This document shows, piece by piece, positions 1 to 6,867 of a DNA stretch of 19,662 nt (its first letter is position 1; every line of letters starts with the position of its first letter). The notes beneath the pieces are model-generated. The model was not told the origin of the DNA. It saw nothing but the letters and a program-made list of their open reading frames with translations, and made no database searches. The position numbers and the translations under genes were made by a program. The stretch is from Desulfobacterales bacterium (GTDB lineage: Bacteria > Desulfobacterota > Desulfobacteria > Desulfobacterales > RPRI01): NCBI GenBank assembly GCA_020052975.1, contig JAGVOC010000114.1, forward strand, positions 1 to 19,662, read 5' to 3'.

Positions 1-12
1 CAATTTCTTCAT
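1..12 (-). CDS. 5' end of a probable PEP-CTERM protein gene (cut by window edge)
   Basis: Only four codons are visible, reading Met-Lys-Lys-Leu, the usual start of PEP-CTERM precursors in this window. An AGGAG lies ten bases upstream. The call rests mainly on what lies behind it: 131-393 is a copy of the control region of the PEP-CTERM gene at 4713-5288, including a degenerate -24/-12 element and two 17-bp sites in the same orientation. The leader between promoter and ATG is longer than in the other copies. The product itself cannot be seen. Confidence 0.4.
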
Positions 13-128
13 CTTCCCGCTGCTCCTTTCTGTTACTTTATTTCAGTTTAGAGCAACTTTACCACTTAAACAACTGTACATTTTTTCCAGACCAGCGCTC
101 ACCTTCTGATGAAATTATACGCAAATAT

Positions 129-146
129 CATGCGAATGTTACTGCT
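129..146 (-). promoter_or_regulatory. Degenerate sigma-54 promoter
   Basis: On the minus strand this reads TCGCATGATATTTGC. It aligns with the intact element at 5360-5375, but the -24 GG has become CG. The -12 GC and the spacing are kept. The mutation should weaken or abolish RpoN recognition, so the gene beyond the left edge may be poorly expressed. Confidence 0.45.
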
Positions 147-264
147 TCATATTTTGATTAATAATAAAAATCTATAACTATCTATATCGTATAGTTTTAA
201 TTGAATTGTATTTTATCATACGGACAATCCAATTTTCCGATTGCCGGATGCTTCTTTTTAAATT

Positions 265-281
265 TGTAAAGAAAAGCGACG
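265..281 (+). promoter_or_regulatory. 17-bp TGTAAAG...CGAC site, probable PrsR site (copy 1)
   Basis: The sequence is TGTAAAGAAAAGCGACG. It is one of ten matches to TGTAARG-N5-CGAYR in the window. It lies about 120 bp behind the degenerate sigma-54 promoter at 129-146, a typical distance for an enhancer-binding protein site. Assignment to PrsR is inference from the prsR gene at 12297-13712. Confidence 0.6.
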
Positions 282-376
282 TTTTTTGGAGGATTAAGAG
301 TGGCAAATAGCGGGTGGCAAGTGCAATTAAAATGTCATATCAGTAAGTTGCATATAGCGAACGGACATTTGAAATT

Positions 377-393
377 TGTAAAGGATCCCGACG
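377..393 (+). promoter_or_regulatory. 17-bp probable PrsR site (copy 2)
   Basis: The sequence is TGTAAAGGATCCCGACG, starting 112 bp from copy 1 in the same orientation. The pair spacing recurs (111 bp) in the two other copies of this control region. Confidence 0.6.
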
Positions 394-436
394 GTGAAAA
401 AAGGGTCGAGGTTCAAGGAGAAAGGGGAAAGTATCG

Positions 437-466
437 TTGACATACAAAAAGATTTCCTTATATACT
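437..466 (+). promoter_or_regulatory. Sigma-70 type promoter for the GH2-like gene
   Basis: A perfect TTGACA (437-442) and a TATACT (461-466) are separated by 18 bp. Transcription would start near 473, giving a leader of about 100 nt before the ATG at 573. This contrasts with the sigma-54 promoters of the PEP-CTERM genes and suggests separate control. Confidence 0.6.
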
Positions 467-572
467 TCATCAACTCGAAAGCAAACCCCATATAAATACA
501 CAAATAATTAAGCAGGGTCATTAAATAAGGCTGAGTCCGACGCAAGACCATAAGTTAAAACAGGAATGCCCC

Positions 573-3500
573 ATGGAATCGCAAGATATGGAATTTAAAA
601 TGATAACACTGGCCGCAAAGCGAGCTCTCCTTCTGATCCTTCTGATCTTATTGATTGGCTGCGCGCAAGGATCATTATCGGACTCGCATTTTAATGCCCA
701 CCTCCCGAAAGGCGTCAAGGCTGTCTGGGATCTTGAAAAAGCATACAGCGAAAAAACCCCGACCCGGGGGCGCGTGTGCCTGAACGGCCTCTGGCTCTGG
801 CAACCGGCCAATAATGGCGCCGATGCAGTGCCCACCAGTCGGTGGGGCTATTTCAAGGTCCCCGGATCCTGGCCGGGAATCACGGACTACATGCAGAAAG
901 ACTGCCAGACGGTCTATGCCCATTCAAGCTGGAAAAATGAGAAATTTGGCGATATCACCGCAGCCTGGTACCAGCGGGAAATCACGATCCCCATGGAGTG
1001 GGTCAACAGACGCATAACTGTATACACTGAATATCTGAATTCATTTGCAATTGTGTATATCAACGGCATGAAGGCCGGTGAGATACGATTCCCCTGGGGC
1101 GAGGCGGACCTTACATCGGTTTGCCGCCCGGGCGGCAAGTACGTTCTGTCGATGCTTGTTATGGCCATGCCCCTCAAGAGCGTTCTGCTGTCGTTCAACG
1201 ACACCCTCCTGCCCAGAGAGGTGAAGGGCTCAGTGAAGCGCCGTGGCCTGTGTGGTGACGTTTACCTGGCCGGTGAGCCTCTGGGCGCCCGTATTGCTGA
1301 TGTGAAAATCGACACCTCGGTACGAAAAGAAGAAATCATGTTAGATATTGCTTTCAAGGGCCTCGATGCAATCGCACAATACACCCTATACGCCCGGATT
1401 ACAGAGAAAGGAAGAATTGCAAGGGAATTCACGACAGATATATTCCGGGGAAAAGACACAAAGGACGGCCGGATTCCCTTTACCAGTAAATGGAAACCCG
1501 AAAAGCTATGGGACCTCAATTCGCCACAGAATATGTACCAGCTCCAACTGTCACTGATGGACGCTGAAGGCAAACTGCTCGACACTTCCCTTCCGGAACA
1601 ATTCGGATTTCGCGAGTTCTGGATTGAAGGACGGGATTTCTTTTTAAACGGCACACGCATATTCCTGTCCTCTGTTCCTCTCGATAACGCCCAAATCGGC
1701 GCGGCACAGGCAAGCTATGAGGGAGCGCGGGAAAGCCTTTTACGCCTCCAGAGCTTCGGCATCAATTTCGTGTACACACACAATTATGGCTGCGAGCCGG
1801 GCTCCAACCTGAGTTTCACTGAGGTTTTGAGGGCAGCGGATGACGTGGGAATGTTAGTAGCGCTCTCCCAGCCGCATTTCCGGCATTACGAATGGCAGTC
1901 ACCCGACGCCGGCAAATCAAACGGCTACGCGCAACACGCGGAATTCTTTGTGCGCATGGCGCAGAACCATCCTTCCGTCATAGCCTACGCCACGAGCCAC
2001 AATGCTGCCGGATACAGCGAGGATATGAACCCGGATATGATCGATGGCATCAGTGATCCGCGCGACACGCGGGCTCTTAAAAACGCCGAACTCGCCCTGA
2101 AAGCGGAATCGATCCTGAAAAGCATTGATCCGGGCCGGATTGTATACCACCATTCTTCGGGCAACCTGGGTTCGATGCATACGAGCAACTTCTACCCGAA
2201 CTTTGTCCCGATACAGGAGCAATCAGACTGGTTCGAGCACTGGGCCACCGTGGGAATAAAGCCGGTTTTTCTCTGCGAATACGGCGCGCCTTTTTCCTGG
2301 GACTGGGCGATGTACCGGGGATGGTACAAAGGCAACAGGGCATTCGGGAGCGCAAAAGTGCCGTGGGAGTTCTGTCTTGCCGAGTGGAACGCGCAGTTCT
2401 TCGGCGATCAGGCCTACAGGATAAGTGAAATGGAAAAGGAAAATCTGCGCTGGGAGGCGAAGCAGTTCCGCGCCGGCAATCTCTGGCATCGCTGGGACTA
2501 CCCTCACGCTTTAGGCACGGGAGACTTCGATGAGCGTCAGCCGATTTTCGCCATGTATATCACAGACAACTGGCGGGCCTTTCGCACCTGGGGAGTATCG
2601 GCAATCAGTCCGTGGAAACACAAATTATACTGGAAGCCTCGTAATGGCATCGACAAGAACCGCAGGGAGCTGAAAGTCGACTGGGAAAACCTGCAAAGGC
2701 CCGGATTCAGCGCCGACTACGTCGACCAGCTTTACGAACGGATGGATCTGGCCTTTGAGCGGTCTGATTGGATCCCCTCGGCCGGGGCAACGGCCCTTAT
2801 ACGCAATAATGGGAAGCTGTTGGCTTACATAGCAGGCAAGCCTGAACGTTTTACAAGCAAAGATCACAATTTCCTCCCGGGTGAGACGGTAGAGAAACAG
2901 ATCATCGTCATCAATAATTCCCGTAAGGCAGTGAGGTGCGATTGCTCATGGACTTTTCAATTACCAAATGCAGTGAGCGGCGCGAAACGAATAAACATCG
3001 AAACCGGAGAACAGGCCCGGATTCCGATCTCCGTATCTCTGCCGGAAAACATAAAATCCGGGTCATACAAGCTTATTATGACAGCAAATTTCAGCCCGGG
3101 CGAGAAACAGGAGGACGAATTTGCAATCCACGTCCTGCCGCAGTTGCCGGCGCCAAAAATGTCTTCGAAGATTGCGCTTTTCGACCCGAAGGGAGATACG
3201 GAAAAACTCCTGAAAGCAATGGGGGTCCGCTTCCAGTTAGTGGAATCGAACAGTAATCTGTCCTATTACGAGTTGCTTATAATTGGCAGGCAAGCCCTCA
3301 CGCTTAACGGTCAGGTTCCGGATATCGGTAGAGTTCCGGATGGCTTGAAGGTAGTTGTGTTCGAGCAGACGTCGGAGGCGCTGGAAAAACGCCTCGGTTT
3401 TCGTGTCCAGGAGTATGGTCTGAGGCAAGTCTTCCCGCGGCTGGCGGACCATGCAGCTCTATCCGGGCTGAAGGTTGAGAACTTGCGGGACTGGCAGGGA

Positions 3501-4523
3501 GAAGCAACGATAGTGCCTCCGCGCCTTAAATACGAACTAGATAAAGCACTTGGCCCAACAATAGAGTGGTGCGGAATCAAGGTCCCGCATACATGGCGGT
3601 GCGGCAACCGGGGCAACGTGGCTACTGTACTCATAGAAAAACCTACCCGCGGTGACTTCATGCCTGTACTGGACGGCGGGTTCAGCCTGCAATACAGCCC
3701 GCTGCTGGAGTACCGCGAAGGCAAGGGAATGATACTGTTCTGCCAGATGGATGTGACCGGACGAAGCGAGAATGAACCCGCGGCAGAAACCCTGGTTCGA
3801 AACATTCTCCAATATGTTTCCGGCTGGAACCCGGAGCCAGGCCGAAAAATCCTCTATGCCGGTGATTCAGTCGGGGAAAAGTACTTGAAGTCGGCGGGCT
3901 TTCCCATAGATTCCTACCCGGACGGCAACCGGAACTTGTCGGCAGAAGATTTACTGATCGTTGGACCGGGAGGCGAACATAAGCCGGCTGGGCATGCACC
4001 AGAGATTGCATCGTGGCTGAAGGCCGGAGGCAACCTGCTGGCGATCGGTCTCAACGAAGAAGAGGCAAGTGCTTTCCTGCCGTTTAAGGTCGGTATCAAG
4101 AAGGGGGAGCATATCTCGGCATACTTTGAAGCGTCCGGCACAAGATCCATGCTGGCTGGTTTAGGACCGGCTGACGTCCACAACCGTGATCCCCGTGAAT
4201 TACCGCTTGTGACTTCAGGTGTTCCGGTTGTCGGAAACGGCGTTCTTGCAAAAGCAGATGGTATCAACGCCATTTTCTGCCAGCTTGTTCCCTGGCGGTT
4301 TGAGTATGAGAACGGACAGTACAATATCAAGCGCACCCATCGCCGCGTCTCATTCCTCATGACGAGGCTGCTGGCCAATATGGGAGCACGCGGTTCAACT
4401 CCTCTTCTTGCACACTTCCTCACGCCCGTAGATCCGGCCAGGGCGGAAAAACGATGGTTGAAAGGGTTATATAACGATGTGCCGGAAGAATGGGATGACC
4501 CGTACCGCTTTTTTCGCTGGTAA
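573..4523 (+). CDS. Lipoprotein, glycoside hydrolase family 2-like, with C-terminal GATase-like domains
   Basis: The 1316-residue product begins with a lipoprotein signal: a leucine-rich core ending in LLIGC, Cys30 to be lipidated, Ala31 not favouring inner-membrane retention. Next come a GH2 sugar-binding jelly roll (about 70-200, with WYQRE near 132), an immunoglobulin-like domain ending in a RGL-GDV-type motif region, and a TIM barrel (about 345-700). After that are another beta-sandwich near 765-865 and two Rossmann/GATase-like stretches (about 870-1090 and 1090-1220). CEYG places the GH2 nucleophile at Glu569. The usual acid/base motif NE is replaced: NHPSVIAYATSHNAAGY has Ala478 where Glu is expected, so ordinary hydrolysis is doubtful. 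The ATG has AGGA seven bases upstream. A periplasmic or outer-membrane role in polysaccharide handling is inferred from family and neighbours; the substrate is unknown. Confidence 0.85.
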   Translation: MESQDMEFKMITLAAKRALLLILLILLIGCAQGSLSDSHFNAHLPKGVKAVWDLEKAYSEKTPTRGRVCLNGLWLWQPANNGADAVPTSRWGYFKVPGSWPGITDYMQKDCQTVYAHSSWKNEKFGDITAAWYQREITIPMEWVNRRITVYTEYLNSFAIVYINGMKAGEIRFPWGEADLTSVCRPGGKYVLSMLVMAMPLKSVLLSFNDTLLPREVKGSVKRRGLCGDVYLAGEPLGARIADVKIDTSVRKEEIMLDIAFKGLDAIAQYTLYARITEKGRIAREFTTDIFRGKDTKDGRIPFTSKWKPEKLWDLNSPQNMYQLQLSLMDAEGKLLDTSLPEQFGFREFWIEGRDFFLNGTRIFLSSVPLDNAQIGAAQASYEGARESLLRLQSFGINFVYTHNYGCEPGSNLSFTEVLRAADDVGMLVALSQPHFRHYEWQSPDAGKSNGYAQHAEFFVRMAQNHPSVIAYATSHNAAGYSEDMNPDMIDGISDPRDTRALKNAELALKAESILKSIDPGRIVYHHSSGNLGSMHTSNFYPNFVPIQEQSDWFEHWATVGIKPVFLCEYGAPFSWDWAMYRGWYKGNRAFGSAKVPWEFCLAEWNAQFFGDQAYRISEMEKENLRWEAKQFRAGNLWHRWDYPHALGTGDFDERQPIFAMYITDNWRAFRTWGVSAISPWKHKLYWKPRNGIDKNRRELKVDWENLQRPGFSADYVDQLYERMDLAFERSDWIPSAGATALIRNNGKLLAYIAGKPERFTSKDHNFLPGETVEKQIIVINNSRKAVRCDCSWTFQLPNAVSGAKRINIETGEQARIPISVSLPENIKSGSYKLIMTANFSPGEKQEDEFAIHVLPQLPAPKMSSKIALFDPKGDTEKLLKAMGVRFQLVESNSNLSYYELLIIGRQALTLNGQVPDIGRVPDGLKVVVFEQTSEALEKRLGFRVQEYGLRQVFPRLADHAALSGLKVENLRDWQGEATIVPPRLKYELDKALGPTIEWCGIKVPHTWRCGNRGNVATVLIEKPTRGDFMPVLDGGFSLQYSPLLEYREGKGMILFCQMDVTGRSENEPAAETLVRNILQYVSGWNPEPGRKILYAGDSVGEKYLKSAGFPIDSYPDGNRNLSAEDLLIVGPGGEHKPAGHAPEIASWLKAGGNLLAIGLNEEEASAFLPFKVGIKKGEHISAYFEASGTRSMLAGLGPADVHNRDPRELPLVTSGVPVVGNGVLAKADGINAIFCQLVPWRFEYENGQYNIKRTHRRVSFLMTRLLANMGARGSTPLLAHFLTPVDPARAEKRWLKGLYNDVPEEWDDPYRFFRW

Positions 4524-4655
4524 GTTCGTAAGGTTCAAGGGGCAGCGAACTTCTATATTCGCTATTCGCTATTCGATAGATGTGTTCTCTGTGTGCTCTG
4601 CCTGCCCCGTAGGTGCATTCATCGTACTGGGGTGAGAGATTAATTAAGTCCGGCA
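4524..4655. repeat. Intergenic spacer with dispersed repeat
   Basis: No gene is seen. Short direct repeats (TTCGCTATTCGCTATTCG) are followed by a TGTGTTCTCTGTGTGCTCTG block and GAGAGATTAATTAAGTCCGG. The latter two recur together at about 5719-5758, and in inverted form at about 10743-10773, so they are dispersed intergenic repeats. Confidence 0.55.
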
Positions 4656-4697
4656 ATAAAAAAGGCAGAGCCGATTTAGCCCTGCCTTTTTATTAAA
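4656..4697. terminator. Bidirectional hairpin terminator
   Basis: AAAAAGGCAG pairs with CTGCCTTTTT across a short loop, with A- and T-runs on the two sides. It lies between the convergent GH2-like gene and the first PEP-CTERM gene and could stop both. Near-identical hairpins occur at 5762-5803 and 8039-8076. Confidence 0.8.
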
Positions 4698-4712
4698 GAT
4701 TTATAATTTGAT

Positions 4713-5288
4713 CTATTTTTTCAACTTTCTGCTTATACCTGCCAGCCCAAAAAGACCGAATCCAAGAAGCAGCATGGTGGCCGGTTCAGGGACAGCGTTG
4801 TATGTAAAATTGTCCATTAGAAACCAACGACTACCATCACCGGTAAAAACAAGCTGATCGACACCATTCATTGCAACATTAAAATACGTCATTGCTCCAA
4901 GAGATAAGTTGGCAACATAAGTGTCTACCAACGCCCCATTGTTATACCCATCAATTGTTACCGAATGAGCATTGGCATACCATTCAGCATTATTGTAAAG
5001 CCAACCTGTCAAATAGGCACCGTTGAAATTAAAGTCCGAACCATTCGATAGGCTTGCACTCGTGCCACCACCATTAAACGCAAAACGGTCACCGGAGACA
5101 GCCGGCAATGTATTGAAATAACCGGAATTATAATCAGCGTAAGAATAAAGTTCCATATTGTTCCATATAAAACCTCCATAATTGCTGATATCGCCAGTTT
5201 CAAAGTCTAAAACGGTGGCGGATACCGTATTAACCATTGCAAGCATAAACAACCCAATTACCAAACCAGCCACTATCTTGTTTTTCAT
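4713..5288 (-). CDS. PEP-CTERM sorting-domain protein (paralogue 1)
   Basis: The product is a 191-residue exported precursor. A Sec signal peptide (cleavage probably after Ala24) precedes a predicted beta-rich body that starts VLDFE and contains a YGGFIWNNM motif. The C-terminus is a PEP-CTERM signal: VPEPATM from about 166, a hydrophobic helix rich in Leu, Gly and Phe, then a basic tail (RKLKK). In the family this tail is cut by exosortase and the protein goes to the exopolysaccharide or surface. An AAGGAGGT lies just upstream of the ATG. Transcription should come from the sigma-54 promoter at 5360-5375. The next gene upstream (5830-6405) is a paralogue of equal length with the same opening, so this is a duplicated pair. 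The function of the body is unknown. Confidence 0.93.
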   Translation of the reverse strand: MKNKIVAGLVIGLFMLAMVNTVSATVLDFETGDISNYGGFIWNNMELYSYADYNSGYFNTLPAVSGDRFAFNGGGTSASLSNGSDFNFNGAYLTGWLYNNAEWYANAHSVTIDGYNNGALVDTYVANLSLGAMTYFNVAMNGVDQLVFTGDGSRWFLMDNFTYNAVPEPATMLLLGFGLFGLAGISRKLKK

Positions 5289-5358
5289 TTTATACCTCCT
5301 TCACTCACTTAAAATTGTTATTTATTATTCCACCTAAATTCCTTTTGGTAGTATTTAA

Positions 5359-5376
5359 TGCAAGTCGAATGCCAAT
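5359..5376 (-). promoter_or_regulatory. Sigma-54 promoter of PEP-CTERM gene 1
   Basis: The minus strand reads TTGGCATTCGACTTGCAT, with GG and GC in the required 10-bp-spaced arrangement. The start would be near 5348, about 60 bp before the ATG. Two 17-bp sites lie 130 and 241 bp further upstream. Confidence 0.85.
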
Positions 5377-5504
5377 GTCACTGTTTCATATTGTAATTAA
5401 TAATAAAAACATGTAACTATCTAATATTGTATAGTTTCAGTTGAATTGCATTTTATCATACTAACAATCCAATTTCCCGCTTGCCGGATGCTTCTTATTA
5501 ATTT

Positions 5505-5521
5505 TGTAAAGAAAACCGACA
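5505..5521 (+). promoter_or_regulatory. 17-bp probable PrsR site (copy 3)
   Basis: TGTAAAGAAAACCGACA, identical to copy 5 at 6637-6653. It is the promoter-proximal site of the pair behind gene 4713-5288. Confidence 0.75.
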
Positions 5522-5615
5522 ATTTTGGTGAGTTAAGAGTGGCAAATAGAGGGTGGCAAGTGCAATGAGAATGTAAAATCAGCAAGTTACATATAGCGAA
5601 CGGGCATTTGAGATT

Positions 5616-5632
5616 TGTAAAGGATTCCGATG
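5616..5632 (+). promoter_or_regulatory. 17-bp probable PrsR site (copy 4)
   Basis: TGTAAAGGATTCCGATG, 111 bp from copy 3 and in the same orientation. It is followed at once by a short G-rich stretch (GGTGGGAGGGGCAAGGGG). Confidence 0.6.
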
Positions 5633-5761
5633 GTGGGAGGGGCAAGGGGTAAGGGAAAGTGACGGGTGAATAGTGACGAGTGACGAGTCATGAAAAATCA
5701 GTTTAAAAAAATTATCTTTGTGTTCTCTGTGTGCTCTGTGAGAGATTAATTGAGTCCGGTA

Positions 5762-5803
5762 ATAAAAAAGGCAGGGCCATTTCTGACTCTGCCTTTTTAT
5801 TAT
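5762..5803. terminator. Hairpin terminator after PEP-CTERM gene 2
   Basis: AAAAAGGCAG (5765-5774) pairs with CTGCCTTTTT (5789-5798), flanked by A- and T-runs. It stands downstream of the gene at 5830-6405 and is a copy of the hairpin at 4656-4697. Confidence 0.8.
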
Positions 5804-5829
5804 TAGTACTAAGTTCTTGAAACCTTATT

Positions 5830-6405
5830 CTATTTCTTAAATTTCCTGATTCCAGCCACACCCAGCAGGCCAAGACCGAGAAGCAGCATGGTGGTGGGTT
5901 CAGGGACTTGATGATTAAAGGTGAAATCATCCATAGCAAAATGAGAGTTACTCGTGCTGAAACGTAATTCATCAATGTCTAATAAATTGGCATTCAACCA
6001 TTGAGGAGTGGCTGTGTTCAGCGTCAAATAGATAGTGTTGACCAAAGAGCCATCATCGTAACCTTGAACTGTGAGAATGTTATCGTTTTCCCAGGCAGAG
6101 GTAAACCAAGCACCGTTGAAATCAAAATCGGCGGTTCCGGCATATGTAATTGCCATGGATCCATAGCCGTTAAGCGCGACCTGTGTTCCAGATACGACGC
6201 CATTTTCGTATCCCGAACCAGGGTGGTAGTTTGGTCCATCGACAACATACATATTATCCCAATTGAAGCCGCCATACCCATTGGAAATTAAATACAAGGA
6301 ATCTGTTTGAGGGTTTTCAAAATCCAAGACTGCTGCGCTGGCAAATCCAGCCAACCCAACCATCATCATCACAGCCATCAATCCAATCAGACACTTCTTT
6401 TTCAT
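5830..6405 (-). CDS. PEP-CTERM sorting-domain protein (paralogue 2)
   Basis: The 191-residue precursor has a signal peptide cut probably after Ala24 (GFASA). The body starts AVLDFE and carries YGGFNWDNM, DFDFNGAWFTS and HFAMDDFTFN, each with a clear counterpart in the 4713-5288 product. The C-terminus has VPEPTTM (PEP from residue 168), a hydrophobic helix and the basic tail RKFKK. The two proteins are therefore tandem paralogues, diverged in the middle. GGGAGGT lies six bases before the ATG. The -24/-12 element at 6515-6531 and two 17-bp sites lie upstream. As an exosortase substrate it should be exported and, by family knowledge, tied to the exopolysaccharide matrix; its binding partner is unknown. 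Confidence 0.93.
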   Translation of the reverse strand: MKKKCLIGLMAVMMMVGLAGFASAAVLDFENPQTDSLYLISNGYGGFNWDNMYVVDGPNYHPGSGYENGVVSGTQVALNGYGSMAITYAGTADFDFNGAWFTSAWENDNILTVQGYDDGSLVNTIYLTLNTATPQWLNANLLDIDELRFSTSNSHFAMDDFTFNHQVPEPTTMLLLGLGLLGVAGIRKFKK

Positions 6406-6513
6406 TGTCGTACCTCCCTTTTTTGATTTTTAAGTCGATTTCTAGACCTAATTCAGATTGCTGTTTTAGATCACTGTTTAATTCATTTTTTTCTGTAACT
6501 CTGTAAGATAGAT

Positions 6514-6532
6514 AAGCAATGCTCATGCCAAC
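6514..6532 (-). promoter_or_regulatory. Sigma-54 promoter of PEP-CTERM gene 2
   Basis: The minus strand reads TTGGCATGAGCATTGCTT, a full -24 GG and -12 GC with correct spacing, about 110 bp before the ATG at 6405. The 17-bp sites begin 106 and 217 bp further upstream. Confidence 0.85.
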
Positions 6533-6636
6533 AATAAACCGTTTTGGCTTGATGTTTATAACATATTGATTAATAACGTAATTATCAAATCATATGTTTG
6601 AGTGTAAGATTATAAATATGCAATAAGATATAAAAT

Positions 6637-6653
6637 TGTAAAGAAAACCGACA
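6637..6653 (+). promoter_or_regulatory. 17-bp probable PrsR site (copy 5)
   Basis: TGTAAAGAAAACCGACA, identical to copy 3. Confidence 0.75.
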
Positions 6654-6747
6654 ATTTTGGTGAGTTAAGAGCGGCAAATAGCGGGTGGCAAGTGCAATGA
6701 GAATGTAAAATCAGCAAGTTACATATAGCGAATGGGCGTTTGAGATT

Positions 6748-6764
6748 TGTAAGGGATCCCGACG
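6748..6764 (+). promoter_or_regulatory. 17-bp probable PrsR site (copy 6)
   Basis: TGTAAGGGATCCCGACG, 111 bp from copy 5 with the same orientation and spacing as the pairs in copies A and B. Confidence 0.6.
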
Positions 6765-6867
6765 GTGGGAGGGGCAAGGGGTAAAGCAGGGGTCAGGGTT
6801 TAGGGGCGAGGTTTTTTGATTATGCAATTTGAGAAAGTGTTTGACAAATTACATAAATCCGCATAGC

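Larger units (their letters stand above)
131..420. repeat. Duplicated PEP-CTERM control region, copy A
   Basis: This stretch is clearly homologous to 5360-5650 and, from about 260 on, to 6633-6780. Shared blocks include CAATCCAATTT, TTGCCGGATGCTTCTT, GTGGCAAATAG, GGGTGGCAAGTGCAAT and GTAAAGGAT. It is the most diverged of the three copies. It holds a degenerate sigma-54 element and two 17-bp sites, so it looks like the promoter half of a duplicated gene cassette. Confidence 0.75.
5360..5650. repeat. Duplicated PEP-CTERM control region, copy B
   Basis: Homologous to copy A (131-420) over its whole length and to copy C (6633-6780) over the part holding the two 17-bp sites. It keeps an intact sigma-54 promoter. 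Between the sites is a conserved stretch containing TGGCAAATAG and GGTGGCAAGTGCAAT. That stretch does not fit sigma-54 spacing on either strand and its role is unclear. Confidence 0.8.
6633..6812. repeat. Duplicated PEP-CTERM control region, copy C, with G-rich tail
   Basis: Positions 6633-6780 match copy B almost base for base, including both 17-bp sites and the conserved stretch between them. The promoter half is not shared, so homology starts just before the first site. It ends in a G-rich tract with GGTCAGGG, TTTAGGGGCGAGG units (6764-6812) that abuts the ATPase gene. Confidence 0.8.

Noticed and set aside
310..340. TGGCAAATAG and GGTGGCAAGTGCAAT as sigma-54 promoters in the conserved stretch between paired sites
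   Set aside because: The GG to GC distance does not fit the required 10-bp gap on either strand; correctly spaced elements exist closer to the genes.
327..551. Minus-strand 74-codon frame, and a similar one at 5421-5645
   Set aside because: Both lie in the duplicated control region with its 17-bp sites. They differ greatly in translation although the DNA is homologous, so there is no sign of protein-level conservation.
3914..4423. 169-codon minus-strand frame opposite the GH2-like gene, and similar long antisense frames
   Set aside because: They are shadows of a well-supported coding sequence, with low-complexity Ser/Arg/Pro composition and no domain.
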